Shown: positions 37,337 through 49,258, counted from the stretch's first letter. The stretch: DNA of 64,000 bases from Panax quinquefolius (GCA_020205615.1 JAINUW010000544.1:1-64000); one strand, 5' to 3'. Translations and numbers: made by a program. The notes: generated from the sequence alone by a model not told the origin.

Positions 37337-40300
37337 CTAATCATTTATATCATCAAAGCCATCAATATCAAAATCATCATCTTCGAGCAGTAGATCTTCA
37401 CTATCGTTGTCATCACCATCTTCGTCTTCCTCAATGATTTCTTCAATTATATCTACCTCTTCAACCACGTCGTCTTCACTTTCAACAACGACAACATCAT
37501 CCTCTTCTTTACTAGACTCACTAATAATTGTCACATCAGCGGGTGTGACACTAGTAGACTCGACTTGTAAAGGTTTATCGTTTGGACGAGGAGTTGTGCC
37601 TTGAAACCCACGGGCTTTGGTGGTTATAACTGCATGCCATGGGCTTGCAGGAGTCTTAACACTCTGCGCGTAGTACATATGTGTTGCTTGACTTGCTAAA
37701 ATAAAAGGCTCGTCCATACCACTCATCAGTCTTAGTTTTGACTTAACGTTAACAATCACCCGTCCTGATTTTTTATCTACTTTAACTCCATTCTCAACAT
37801 CAAACCAATGACAATTGAAGCAAACTAATTCTTTATGACCCCAATACTTGAGCACGACGACTTCTAGCAATCGTCCATACCAGTCATCCCAAATGTTATC
37901 GTAGCAGCTACCTTTCACCACAACACCAGAATCAACAGAAGCGACTTCCCCAATATCGCAACACTTAAATCTGTAACCGTTGACAATGCAGCATGTATAA
38001 GTATCTATAGATCTTTCAGGGCCATCGACTATAAGCTTTTGCTGATTATCAGCTAACTCATCTGTGAGGACCTAATACATTAACACAACATTGCACAAAT
38101 ATTAATTACGCCATAAGAATAAATCCATGATGGTAGATTCATTGAACTTGTAAAGGTTAGACTTACATGATCTTTAAACAATTACACAAATTCTCCATTT
38201 CTCAAATTTTGCAAATCCCCGTCCGATATACTCGGATTTGCTTCACGTACTTCAACATCATATTGACTGCAGCACAGTTATATACTCAATGCGTTTGTTA
38301 AGGAACTTGACACAATTACACCAGACATATATATTTATGACTACTTACTTAATGTATGGCGCTACTTCATTCATGTTGACAAGTGCATACAATGTGGCAG
38401 TTGCATACTCACTATCGGTCAAGAATCGCCTTTTTAACCGCCGAATGGGCAAACAGGATGACTAAAGGCCATTAGTTCTCCATTTTCCTCGTGTGTCTTC
38501 AAAATTTAATTTTGACGCGTGCGATCAAGGCTTCATCTGAACATTCGGCTCAAAGTAAAATGAGCATAAATTAACAAGTTCCTCCATAACATAACTTTCA
38601 ACAATCGACCCCTCTACACGGGCTCTATTCTTCACCTTTTGCTTTAGACGTCGCATATACCTATGTGATATATATATATTAGCAAGAAAGAATTAACATT
38701 TTACAGTATTAAAAACATTAATGTCATTACCTCTCGAATGGATACATCCATCTATATTGTACGGGACCGCCAAACTTAGCTTCGTATGGCAAGTGAATAG
38801 GCAAATACTCCATTGAATCAAAAAATGATGGAGGGAAGATCATTTCTAACTTGCACATTATTTCCACTATCTGCATCTCCATTTTATTTATGTCTTTGAC
38901 CTGAAGCTCCATCAAGCATAGATCTTTGAAGAAATAAGAAAGCTCTGTCAGTGCTTCAACCACACGTTTCGGTAAAAAGTCAATAAATGCCACAGGGATC
39001 AACTTCTGCATGAATACGTGACAATCATGACTTTTGAGACCCCGAAACTTCAGCTCTTCCACTTTACAACACCTTGCTATATTCGAAGAATATCCATCTG
39101 GGAGCTTCAGTCCACTGATCCAATTACATATCAATATCAATTGTTCCCTGGTCAAAGTATATTCAGCATTAGGCGTTACCGTCTTACTACCCTCCTGATA
39201 TAGCCACAGATCTTCCCTAATGTTCATTTATACCAAATCAAGCCTCGACTTGTTGTTGTCCTTTGTTCTACCAGTGGCATCTAGGACTCTATAAAAAATG
39301 TTCTCAAATACGTTCTTCTTAGTATGCATCGGATCTAAATAATGACGGATGAAGAGTGTAGCCCAATAAGGCAGGTCAAAGAACATGGATCTGTATGTCC
39401 AGTTGTGAACCTTGTCGTAACCATAAGCTCGCTCTAATCTGTGATTCTTCCCTGGAGGTGGAAACTTCAAATGACTAATCCAACTCAACACTGCTGACCC
39501 AGAAAGACGGCCATGTACTTGATGTTTCTCTGTTTTTCGATTGAATTGTCTACTCATCCGTCGATAATAATGTTCAATTGGCAAAAACTATCTGGATGTT
39601 GTAAAGAAACTCATTTTCCCCCCATGTTTGAGCCAGCTTTAACTAACCCCATGCACACGGGACATGACAAGCCCCCGTGAGTCGACCATCCACTGATCAT
39701 TCCTAACGTCGGGAAGTCATTTATTGTCCACAGTAAAGCTGCCCTAATGTCAAAGTTCTACTTAAGAGATACATCATAAGTTTGAACCCCTTTTTCCCAC
39801 AACATCTTCAACTCATCAACTAACGGCCTGAGGTATACATTGATGACTTTACTCGGACTCTTATCACCCGGAATTAGTAAAGGCATGAACATGTAGGGAT
39901 CTTTCATGCACATCGAAGGCGGGAGGTTATACACCACAATAATCACTAGCCAAGTTGAGTAGGGCTTTATGTAAGGCCCGTTAAACGGATTAAACCCATC
40001 CGTAGCAAGTCCAAGCCTAACATTGTGAACCTCTTCAGCAAACAAGGGGTGCTTGTTATCAAAATTTTTCCACTCAAGCCCATCTGCCAGGTGCGTCAGT
40101 TGACCTTCGACTATGTCTCGTGTAGAGTGCCACCTCATATCCTCGGTAGTATGTGTTGACATAAACAACTGCTGAAGCCTCGGGGCAATGGGAAAGTAAC
40201 GTAAGATCTTTCTCGGCACGTCTTTTCCCTTTTTCTTGCGTTGTTCACAGTATCTACTTGTACTACAAATATCACACGACCTCTGATCTTTATTGACATC

Positions 40301-40981
40301 GCCATAATACAACATACAGTCATTCTCACAAGCATCAATCTTCTCATACCCTAGATTGAGCCTTTTGACCATTTACTTCACATCATAGTACAACTGCGGT
40401 AACTTATTGCCTGCAGGTAAGCACTCCTTCACAATGCTTAACAGTTCATTAAAACCTCTCTCGCTATAGTCATGCTCGTTCTTGAAGTGTAAAAACTTTG
40501 TTACGGCAGATAAAACGGTGTGTTTTTCGTGCCCGTCATATAGTGGCATCGCTGCTTCATGCAATAACTCATAGAAACCCTTAGCCCCATCATTCGGCTC
40601 TTGCTCGATGCTACTGCCATCCCTGTCTGTATTCCACTGGAAGTATGAACCAGCAGCTTCGACTATCATGTTAGTACAGTCAAAGGTTTCATCACCTCCG
40701 AATTCCGATTCTAATTCATTATCATACAACCAGGTTTCCCCATGATAGGTCCATGTCGTATAACCCTGCTTGAACCCATACGCAAATAAGTCGCACATGA
40801 CATCACTCCTTTCCTTCCACACTTCATTCACACACCTCTTACAAGGACATCTGATCTCATCGCCGCTGACTTGCTCAAACGCGAAGTTGAGAAACTGTTT
40901 AACCCCACTACTATACTCAGAGCTAAGCCCACTCCTATCAGTGGCTACCCTACGTTCCATCCAACTTCGATCAACAGACAT
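37337..40981 (-). pseudogene. CACTA TNP2-like transposase (En/Spm class)
   Basis: Domains in order from ATG at 40981. First a Transpos_assoc N-terminus (VDRSWMERR, then IRCPCKRCVNEVW with its paired cysteines). Next a TNP2/Transposase_21 core (YEKIDACENDCMLYYGD, RWHSTRD, LATDGFNPFNGPYIKPYSTW, HYLDPMHTKKNVFENIFY). Then the DUF4218 region (CNWISGLKLPDGY, FPPSFFDSMEYLPIHLPYEA, PVQYRWMYPFER), the DUF4216 region (GVVVKGSCYDN to DEPFILASQA), and a strongly acidic tail ending at 37337. Introns with GT..AG ends fit at 38661-38730, 38267-38348 and 38072-38166. In-frame stops occur at 40373, 39758, 39228 and in exon 3, plus damage around 39590-39750. The protein cuts and moves CACTA ends. Preservation of domain order and splice sites indicates fairly recent activity, but this copy is broken. 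Confidence 0.9.
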
Positions 40982-42770
40982 CTCGGGCAACTGTCTGCTA
41001 TATATATGGAAAGTTAGACAAACACAATCAAGTCTCCAAGTTAATGTATATGCAAGCTTATGAGTTTCTAACTTCATCTCCCACTCTAACAGGTCAGCTT
41101 CTATCCCATTCCGGATGTGTTCATTTCATCGATGTTAACAACTTGAACACATCTTTAAATTTTTCGTAAATTTGAAGCACCTCCTATGGTCTTCAAGTAC
41201 GAAATAGACTAACACATCGTAGTCTAAATATGCACCCGAAGAACATCAAGAGATATATACTGATCGAAAATTCAAAAAATATAAAGACGTGCTCAAGTCG
41301 TTAACACCGACCTAAGTGAGATCGAAACATACAAGAATAGTCCCAAAACGGGGACTATTTGAGATTCACTCCTACTAAGTGAACATCAAACGGGTTTCTA
41401 AGCTTCCTAAACTATATGAAAAATATGCACATGTCAAGTCACATGGAATACACCCATTTGATCATAGTGATTACTGAAGATAAAAAAGATAGATTTTTTC
41501 AAGGATGAAGAAGAAATCAAAGAAACACAAAGAAGATCACTTTCTTAGACTCTCAGATGAGATTATAATCATTATATTCACCAAGTTGAGTAATCTTCAA
41601 TAACCCAATAAACGAACCAAATTTCAAACAAAATTTTGTATTAAGATAACAAATGATGTAATGTAAAGACAACTTAACGATGAAAAAGGGAATATGTGGT
41701 TCCTAACTACTCTAAATGACATTACATACATATTATGCTACTAGAGCCAGACTATACATTACATACAATAGAATCAAAGTTGGTAAATATGAAATGTGAA
41801 TCCTCCCCGACTTCTCTCGTTGAACTAACAACTGAAAAAACATACAAAAACAAACTTAAAAAAACATAACAGTTCAACAAGTACAGAAATTATTTACTTT
41901 GTTAACCTAAACCAATTATATCTATATCTATATATAGATATAGATATAGATATAGAGATTAGTCTAAGTTTTCTATATACTATAATGTAAACATTTGGAT
42001 TGGCTAATGAATATTATAAAACAGATTGTATTGTATGTTTGTTGTGAAAGATCATGGCACATGGTCGGGTCGGGAGACAGATAGAGTTTAATTAGCTCAA
42101 TCAATTAAATTAAATTTTGATTGCTTTTATTAACAAAAATAATCACAGTTTGTACAAAAGCTATTTTTTGTTGCAAATCTTTCAACATTGTCAGTTTGTC
42201 ACAATCCAGCAAATGAGTGTCCTATTTGTCTATTACAGACGCACTTAATATTAATTATTATGTTATTTTTTGAAAAAATAAATATATTATTCTAATAATT
42301 TTAATTCACAATAATAATGCTAATCTTGAAAAATAATTATGTCTTGCTTAACTCTAAACATACCTCTGTTAGTATGAGGATAAATATAAGGCAGTCGATA
42401 TTGTCATAGTAAAAATAATGATAACAAAGTAAATAAACATTACTAAACTTAAAATTCATGAAGAAATTATTACAGAAATTGCATAATGGTAAACATAACA
42501 GATGTTTCTGCAAGTACATATGGGGCTGAAAATGTACACATACAAATTAATATCATATTAAACCAAATACATATCAATAGAAGTTCAACCTTGAATGGTT
42601 ATATAGTTTCATATTAAATACCCAACTTGAACCTAAATAAATTAAAGAGGAGATAGGAAAATTAGTTTACAGAAATTGAATAAAAATCATAGCCCCAATT
42701 ATAGCACACTTACTAAATGTTGTTGTATGTTCGAAATCTTACATGTTTATAACCCTACCAATGCAAACCA
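40982..42770. other. CACTA 5' region upstream of the transposase
   Basis: AT-rich DNA upstream of the TNP2 start, presumably holding its promoter and 5' leader. A TATATC/TATAGATA palindromic microsatellite lies at about 41918-41960. No gene is supported; ORFs 42337-42519 and 42676-42879 have no recognisable similarity. Confidence 0.45.
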
Positions 42771-43324
42771 GGTGAAGGCTTCTGAAGTTGTAGCGACGAA
42801 CTGGCCGGAGGTACCGTCGAAGGACCGGTCAGAGGCCTCGATTGCAGTGACGAAAGGGGAGGGGTGGCAACGGGGATGAGAGAAATGGGTTGTCTGTGAA
42901 TCAATAAACCGAAATGGGTGAAATGGGTGAACTTTAGAGAATCAATAAACCGAATTTGAGATTCAATGGGGAAATTAAGGAGTGAAAATGGCTGATATTG
43001 AGAGGGAAAGAAATATAGAGAAGAAAATTTTATAAAAGGAGTCGTTGCCGTCGAAGAGGTTTTAATTGTCATTCTCGACGACATCCCCCGTCGATACTGA
43101 CCCCGTCGCTAGTGAGTCAATACTGATGGCAATACCGTCGATGTCAAAATAAATACCATCGCCAATGAGGTTTTCCCTCCACCGGGAATGTCTGGCGCCA
43201 AAAAAAAAGGGTCATTACCGATGGCAATCATTGGCGACGGTCGAGCCATCGACATAGACCTTATTATCGATGGGGATTGTGCCGTCGGTATTGAGCCCGT
43301 TGCCAATGACCCTTTTTTGTAGTG
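42771..43324. repeat. CACTA right subterminal repeats and terminal inverted repeat
   Basis: From about 43045 to the end, CCGTCG, GACGG and CATTGGCGACGG-type motifs recur in both orientations, mirroring the left end. The terminus, read inverted, is CACTACAAAAAAGGGTCATT. ORFs on the minus strand at 42755-43084 and 43109-43306 cover these repeats and are not credible genes. Confidence 0.8.
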
Positions 43325-43651
43325 TTTATGCTCATTCTTTCTTAAACCTTTCAGTTAAGGCTGATAACGCTGAGGGCTCGAGCAAGGACAAGGGAAAGTC
43401 TAAGATGAAATGATGAGAGTTATTTATGTAATAAGTTTTATATTCGCATATGATGTAATGTAGCGATAAACGCTAAGTTAAAGTTTCAGTTTATTTAAGG
43501 TTGTAAAGACTTGGGATTTTATTTTGAATAAGTATGTAATAGTTAATATTATTATTATTATTATTAGAGTAACTTAGATAGATGATGATGTATGTTGTAT
43601 CGTGAGCACCATGTCCTGTAATCGATGTTACACGGATTTGAGGGCATCACA
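43325..43651 (+). repeat. Shared LTR of units D and C, last part
   Basis: It resumes the LTR after the CACTA insertion; TTT at 43325-43327 is the second target duplication. It matches 51743-52066 of the right LTR and ends GGGCATCACA directly before the PBS. A short ATT trinucleotide run is at about 43546-43566. Confidence 0.9.
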
Positions 43652-43654
43652 GGT

Positions 43655-43667
43655 TGGTATCAGAGCC
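43655..43667 (+). other. Primer binding site of element C
   Basis: TGGTATCAGAGCC three bases after the LTR end, complementary to the 3' end of initiator Met-tRNA. Confidence 0.9.
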
Positions 43668-43840
43668 ATAGGTTATAAACCTTAGGTGGAGAACCTTAGA
43701 CTATAACATTAGGGAAGTTAGTGGTGAAAATAAGGATATGAACTCACGTAGAGTTCCAGGGGTTGTGTCAAATCCAATTTTCTAAAAACAAAAACATCTA
43801 TTTTAAACTACTAACTAAGTTATGTTGTTTTGTTTAAAGG

Positions 43841-45400
43841 ATGTCAGGAGAAGAAGAGGTTAGAGATATCCACGTTGTGAGTGAGCAGTTGGTGACAGCT
43901 GTACTTGAGCCTATAGGTGGGGCAACAACTAACTCAGACCCAGAGGAGTATCCTGAAGAGGGAGAGGAGCCCGAGGAGGACTATGAAAAAGCACATGAGG
44001 ATACTTTGTTAGATGATTTGATGGATAGGATTACAGAGTTGGACGATAAATTCCATGAGTTGGAGGAATTGTATCAGGGGAGAGCAACAGGCTGCAGCAT
44101 TGCTTGGGGCATTGGTGCATCACCTGGTAATTAGGAACGGGGATTTGGCTGACAAGCTGCGGGCATCAAACCAGAAGACAGATAGGCTGAAGGATGAGAA
44201 AGAAGCTATTAGGACCCACTTGGGATAGACCATTAATGGGTTAGAGTTGAGGATACATAGTCTCCAAACTGACAAGCAGATTATTACTACATTCTGAAGA
44301 GATGTGAGGAGAGACCGTGCTCGAGCCGAGAAGCTAACATGTGAGTTAGAATGTGAAGTGAGAGATAAGAAGGTTAGGATGGACAGGATGAAGTACGCAT
44401 TTAAGTCAGCACATGGGAGGTTCCAGCATAGGGTGTTTCACTTTCCACGTGAGGAGTACCGGTCTAGACATACCATAAGCCGTGGGCTGGTGCTAGAGAT
44501 AGCGGATGAAGAACATGAAGACGCCATTAGGTGGGGTCTTTAGTTTATTCGTGATGAACTTTTACTATTAGCGTTTAGAACGCTTAGATATGAAATAAAA
44601 CTTGGTTTTGGTTTTTACCAAGTACTTTGGTTTAAGTGATGTAAATGGCTTAATGCCATAAGACGATGAAATACCTTGGGTGTTATTGGTATAAACAAAT
44701 ATGCTTTTATTTAAGTATGTGATGTGATGATTAAGTTCTCTTCTTATGAATGATATATTCTATAGAGTAAGTTATAAGATAATAACATTAAGTTCATTTT
44801 AAACAGATAGATGGTTAGAGGAAGACGTCGTCAAACACCCGAGGGGTCAGGCGGTAATGTTGGGGATCCACCGAACCCTATGCAACAATTTATAGACATG
44901 TTAGTGGGGGCACTTCAGAATCGACTCTGAATGCCAATAACCCTCCAGTGGCCCAAGTGGCACACTTTAAGGACTTCAAGAGAGCAGGACCCCCTATGTT
45001 CAAAGGAACCACTGAACCCATCGAAGCTCAAACTTGGGTCAAGGAAATCAAAAAGGCATTCGCTATCGCCCGAGTAGGTGACGATTAGAAAATAATCTTC
45101 GCCACTTACATGCTGAAGGGTGAAGCCAACTTCTGGTGGGAGGAAAACCAAACCAGGGCTGGAGAAGGTGTGATACCTTGGGAAGGGTTTAAGAAAATCT
45201 TTTTTGAGAACTATTTTCTTGTTAGTATGCAGAGTCGTATGGAGATGCGATTCCTGGAGATGAAGCAAGAAGACATGACGATACCTCATATATGCATAAA
45301 ATTCAATGAAAGTGGCGAGGTTTTGCGCCTCACCGTGTCGATTAATCGAGGAGAGAAAAATGAGGAGGTTTTAGCAGGGTCTCAAACCATGGCTATATAG
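43841..45400 (+). pseudogene. Ty3-gypsy gag (element C), N-terminal and capsid part
   Basis: ATG at 43841 opens an acidic N-terminus (EEYPEEGEEPEEDYEKAHED), followed by coiled-coil-like charged segments (44304-44543 in another frame). The capsid domain runs from about 44935: FKDFKRAGPPMFKGTTEPI, AQTWVKEIKKAFAIARV, then after a TAG stop YMLKGEANFWWEENQ (from 45110), a standard retrotransposon gag motif. The reading switches frame at least three times between 43841 and 45411. Gag makes the particle shell. The domain is complete in content but unable to give one protein. Confidence 0.85.
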
Positions 45401-45410
45401 TAGACTCTCG

Positions 45411-46364
45411 GTGTTACAGATGAATAGCTTCGCGACTCTCCTGAAGAAAGGTATAATCGCTGAGGGCGGAAGTGGGGCCTTGATGAAATTTAACAAGGAG
45501 AAAAAGAAGAAGAATGAAAGAGGGAATCGTGGGGAAGGTAGCAGCAGTAGTGGTGCAAATAAGAGGAAGTGGAATAATAACAACAGTAGAAGCAACAATT
45601 TCATTTCGGGAAACTCTGGGGGAAAACTAAAGGAAGCAAAGAAGAGAAATGAGACATGCAAGGAGTGTGGAAGAAATCACTTGGGGGCATGTCTAAAAGG
45701 GAAGAATGTCTGCTTCAACTGCGGGCAGGAGGGGCACATCTCTCCCAATTGCTCTACACCAAAGAGAAATGGATGTTTCAATTGTGGAGCATTGGATCAT
45801 CAGGCGAAGAATTTCCCAAAGAAGAACTCAGAAGGAGTAAATGGAAGAAAGGGACCAAGAGGTGGAAATCTCACGATTAATGGACCACCAACACAGAATC
45901 GACCCACAACTAGGACTTTTAACATGACGGTTCAGGATGCGGTCGCATCCAGGGATGTGGTTTCAGGTATCATTCCGATCAATGATATATCAGCTTACAT
46001 ATTATTTGATTCAGGTGCTACTTGTTCCTTTGTATCGCATGAATTCTCCCAACGATTAAACTTACCCCAGGAAGAATTAAAATATCCTATGAACATAGAA
46101 TTTGCTAATAAGGAAATAATTCATGTTAGCCATGTCTATAGGAATTGTGTTGTAAACATCAGGGGATATAAGTTACCTGTGGATTTAATTCCAATTCAAT
46201 TAAGAGAATTTGATGTAATTTTAGGAATGGACTGGTTATTTAACCATGGAGCGATGATAGATTTCCAGAAGAAGTGTATAAACCTTAGGACTCCAGATCA
46301 GTCTAAGGTAGCGTTCTATGGAAGTAAGTCGCCGAGACACTCAAGTTGTTTGACGATGATGTAA
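45411..46364 (+). pseudogene. Ty3-gypsy nucleocapsid zinc knuckle and aspartic protease (element C)
   Basis: This is the longest open frame in element C (317 codons). It carries a basic Ser/Asn-rich segment, then CCHC knuckles: CKECGRNHLGACLKG (partial), CFNCGQEGHISPNC (complete), and CFNCGALDHQAKNF, whose final cysteine is replaced by phenylalanine. The protease follows with active site LFDSGATCSFVS (about residues 200-211) and the flap and end region FDVILGMDWL. The protease would cut the polyprotein and acts as a dimer. A frameshift at about 46365-46400 separates it from RT. Confidence 0.9.
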
Positions 46365-46399
46365 GTGAGGAAGTTACCAAAAAAGGATGTGTATGATAT

Positions 46400-47311
46400 T
46401 TGGCCTATATCGTCGATACGCAGAAAGCATGGATAGAGATGGGACAGATACCAGTAGTGAACGAATTTTTGGATGTATTTTCGAAGGAATTTCCAGGACT
46501 TTCACCGGATCGGGAGGTCAAATTTGTTATAGATTTAGTATCGAGAACGACACCGATTTCGAAAGCCCCTTACAGAATGGCACCAGTAGAAATGAAGGAG
46601 CTGATGGTACAGTTGCAGGATTTATTGGATATGAAGTATATTCAACCGAGTGTGTCTCCTTGGGGAGCACCGGTTTTATTTGTGAAAAAGAAGGACGAAA
46701 CGATGAGACTATGTATCGACTATCGAGAGTTGAACAAGGTGACGATTAAGAACAAGTACTTGTTACCTAGGATAGATGATCTGTTTGATTAGTTGAAGGG
46801 AGTGAAATATTTTTCCAAGATCGACTTAAGGACGGGATATCACCAGTTAAAGGTGAGGAAGGAGGATGTACCTAAGATAGCATTCAGGACTCGTTACGGT
46901 CACTACGAGTTTCTGGTGATGTCGTTTGGGTTAACAAATGTGCCAGCAGCGTTTATGGACATGATGAATCGGGTATTCAAGCAATACTTAGATAAATTCA
47001 TAGTTGTGTTCATAGATGATATCCTGGTCTATTCTAAGACTCAGGAACATCATGCTGAACACTTAAGGTTAGTGTTGGGGGCGTTGAGGAAGGGTAAGTT
47101 ATACGCCAAATTCTCAATGTGTGAGTTCTGAACAGAGAAAGTTCAATTTCTGGGTTACGTGATCGACAAGGATGGAATCTCTGTGGATCCAGCGAAGGAG
47201 GAAGCCGTGCAGAATTGGGAACAACCAAAGTCACCAACCGAAGTAAGAAGTTTCTTTGGACTGGCAGGCTATTACAGATAGTTTATCCAAGATTTTTCAA
47301 AGATAGCGGGA
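46400..47311 (+). pseudogene. Ty3-gypsy reverse transcriptase (element C)
   Basis: Fingers and palm motifs are all present in one frame: [87 protein letters not shown], then the catalytic [10 protein letters not shown] with both aspartates intact. Stops break it at 46790 (TAG, usual Q position), 47129 (TGA, usual W position) and 47279 (TAG). After 47132 comes [13 protein letters not shown], then [13 protein letters not shown] copies the element's RNA. The catalytic residues survive, so the damage is mainly point nonsense mutation. Confidence 0.93.
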
Positions 47312-47962
47312 ATGTTGACGAATTTAACGAAGAAGTCGGTAAAATTTGTCTGGACGGAGAAGTGTGAAGAGAGTTTTAAGGAACTCAAGAAAAGACTGAG
47401 TGAAGCACCAGTGTTGTCTTTACCCGACGATACAGGTGACTTTGTGATTTTTAGTGATGCGTCACATAAAGGAATTGGATGTGTGCTTATGCAACATGGT
47501 AAAGCTATTGCGTACGCATCGCGTCAATTGAAGGATTACGAGAAGGGATATCCTACCCATGACCTGGAATTGGCAGCGATAGTATTTGATCTAAAGATAT
47601 GGAGGCACTATTTATATGGGCTAAGGTGTGAAATATACACGGACCATAAAAGTCTGAAGTATATCTTAACGCAGAAGGAGTTTAATATGAGACAGAAAAG
47701 ATGGTTGGAACTTATAAAGGATTACGATTGCGATATCTTGTATCATCTTGGAAAAGCTAACGTGGTAGCAGATGCGCTAAGCAAAAAAGGCAGTGGTAGG
47801 TTGGAAATGCTAACAGCTCAAGAGGAGTTAATTAAAGAGATGGCTAGATTGGAACTCGAGATAAAAAGTTCGAGGGAGCCAGAGGGGAAATTGTTTGTAA
47901 TGGAGGCTCATCCGACTCTATTAGACAAAATCAAGGAAGCGATGAGGAATGCGAGAAGGTGA
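47312..47962 (+). pseudogene. Ty3-gypsy RNase H (element C)
   Basis: An uninterrupted 216-codon stretch in frame with [20 protein letters not shown] with the first catalytic Asp, [17 protein letters not shown] with the catalytic Glu, [20 protein letters not shown] with the next Asp, and [10 protein letters not shown] at the end, all typical of gypsy RNase H. The linker that follows ([19 protein letters not shown]) is the same region that opens element A at 11438. RNase H removes the RNA strand during reverse transcription. By eye this is the best-preserved domain of the element. Confidence 0.93.
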
Positions 47963-48723
47963 GGAAAAGAATTTTAGATGGAGAAGAGCTTAAATTTAGT
48001 ATGGGTGGAGATGGACTATTAAGGTTTAAGAAGAGAATTTGGGTGCCAACAGTGTCTGAATTAAAGGAAGAAATCTTACAGGAAGCTCATAGCTCAAGTT
48101 ACTCAATCCACCCGGGAAGCACAAAGATGTATTAGGATCTTCGCCAACATTATTGGTGGCCCAATATGAAAAGAGAAGTCACAGAGTGCGTCAACAAGTG
48201 TTTAACATGCCAGCGAGTTAAGGAAGAACATCAAAAACCGAGCGGGTTACTTCAACCTTTAGAAATTCCAGAATGGAAGTGGGAGCATATCACGATAGAC
48301 TTCGTGTTAGGACTTCCAACTACGCAGAAGGGTTGCGATGCAGTATGGGTGATCGTTGATCGATTGACTAAGTTAGCGCATTTCTTGCCAATCAGGATCA
48401 GATATACCTTGGATCAATTGGCAACAAATTTTATCAAAGAGATCGTTTCCAGGCACGGAGTACCTATATCAATTATGTTGGGTCGCATGGGAACGCAACT
48501 GAGGTTGAGCACCGCGTATCATCCTCAAACAGATGGGCAGAGCGAGAGAACTATTCAAACGTTAGAGGACATGATGAGAGTATGTGTTATGGATTTCAAA
48601 GGAAGCTGGGATGACCACCTACCATTGGTGGAATTTGCAAACAACAATAGCTATCACGCGAGTATCGGTATGCCACCTTATAAAGCTTTATATGGAAGGA
48701 AATGTAGAACGCCATTGTGTTAG
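47963..48723 (+). pseudogene. Ty3-gypsy integrase, zinc and DDE region (element C)
   Basis: The HHCC zinc region lies at about 48085-48210 (SSYSIHPGSTKMY, stop, [22 protein letters not shown]). The catalytic core from 48285 includes [11 protein letters not shown] with the first Asp. After [12 protein letters not shown] the reading jumps to [20 protein letters not shown]. In element A the same place still shows SDHDP and FWRSLQEQ, so about 18 residues holding the second catalytic Asp are deleted here (near 48478-48488). The catalytic Glu region [10 protein letters not shown] remains. [18 protein letters not shown] then a TAG stop end the frame at 48723. Confidence 0.9.
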
Positions 48724-49257
48724 GATGAAGTGGGAGAACGACAATTGCTAGGGCTAGAATTGGTGCAGCAAACTGCAGATGTGATCAAAATGATACGAGC
48801 GAGACTAGTCACGACCCAAGATCAATAGAAGAAATATGTTGATCAACATCGGCAACAATGAGACTTCGACGTCAGCACTTATGTGTTCTTGAAAGTGTCA
48901 CTTTGGAAAGGGAAATGAGATTTGGAAATAAAGGAAAACTTAGTCCCAGATTTATAGGACCCATTGAAGTGTTGAGGCGAGTCGGTGAGGTAGCTTATGA
49001 AATAGCTTTACCTCCGGAGTTGGAACATATACATAACGTGTTTCATGTTTCGGTCCTACGACCCTATAAGCAAGACTGCAAGCATGTCAATTGAGTATGA
49101 ACCTAATCAATTTGAAAAGGACATAACCTATGAAGAGGTTCTAGTACAGATAATTGATAGAAGAGAACAAGTGTTAAGAAATAATATAATACCTTCTATT
49201 AAGGTAGTGTGGAGGAACCACAACACCGAAGAGGCTACGTGGGAACTCGAAGAGAAC
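48724..49257 (+). pseudogene. Integrase C-terminus and chromodomain of element C, truncated
   Basis: Continuation in shifted frames: 48858-49094 carries RFGNKGKLSPRFIGPIEVLR and ELEHIHNVFHVSVLRPYK; after a further shift, 49090-49257 carries VQIIDRREQVLRN and VKVVWRNHNTEEATWELE. This C-terminal fold resembles a chromodomain and marks Tekay/Del chromoviruses. Compared with unit D, the last dozen codons, the stop, the polypurine tract and the LTR start are gone: the frame runs straight into LTR sequence at 49259. Confidence 0.88.
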
Positions 49258-49258
49258 A

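Larger units (their letters stand above)
20832..43324 (-). mobile_element. CACTA (En/Spm) DNA transposon, 22.5 kb, with a nested copia element
   Basis: The left end is CACTATAAGAAAACC and the right end, inverted, is CACTACAAAAAAGGG. Inside both follows GTCATTG(C/G)C(G/A)ACGGGC. It is flanked by TTT direct repeats (20829-20831, 43325-43327), the 3-bp duplication expected of CACTA elements. The empty site is visible in the other LTR at about 51735-51752. Both ends carry subterminal CGACGG/CCGTCG-rich arrays. Two minus-strand genes, TNP2-like and Ptta-like, supply the usual CACTA coding set. Without the 9.2-kb copia insertion the element is about 13.3 kb. The transposase frame has stops, so it is probably not autonomous now. 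Confidence 0.92.

Noticed and set aside
37407..37604. Plus-strand Ser/Thr-rich ORF
   Set aside because: It is the antisense shadow of the acidic tail of the transposase.
45371..45661. Minus-strand leucine/phenylalanine-rich ORF
   Set aside because: It is antisense to the lysine/glutamate-rich gag segment of element C; the hydrophobic look is a strand artefact.
46387..46749. Alternative-frame ORF of 120 codons
   Set aside because: It overlaps the RT frame (46400-46792), which carries clear catalytic-domain motifs; the alternative frame has none.
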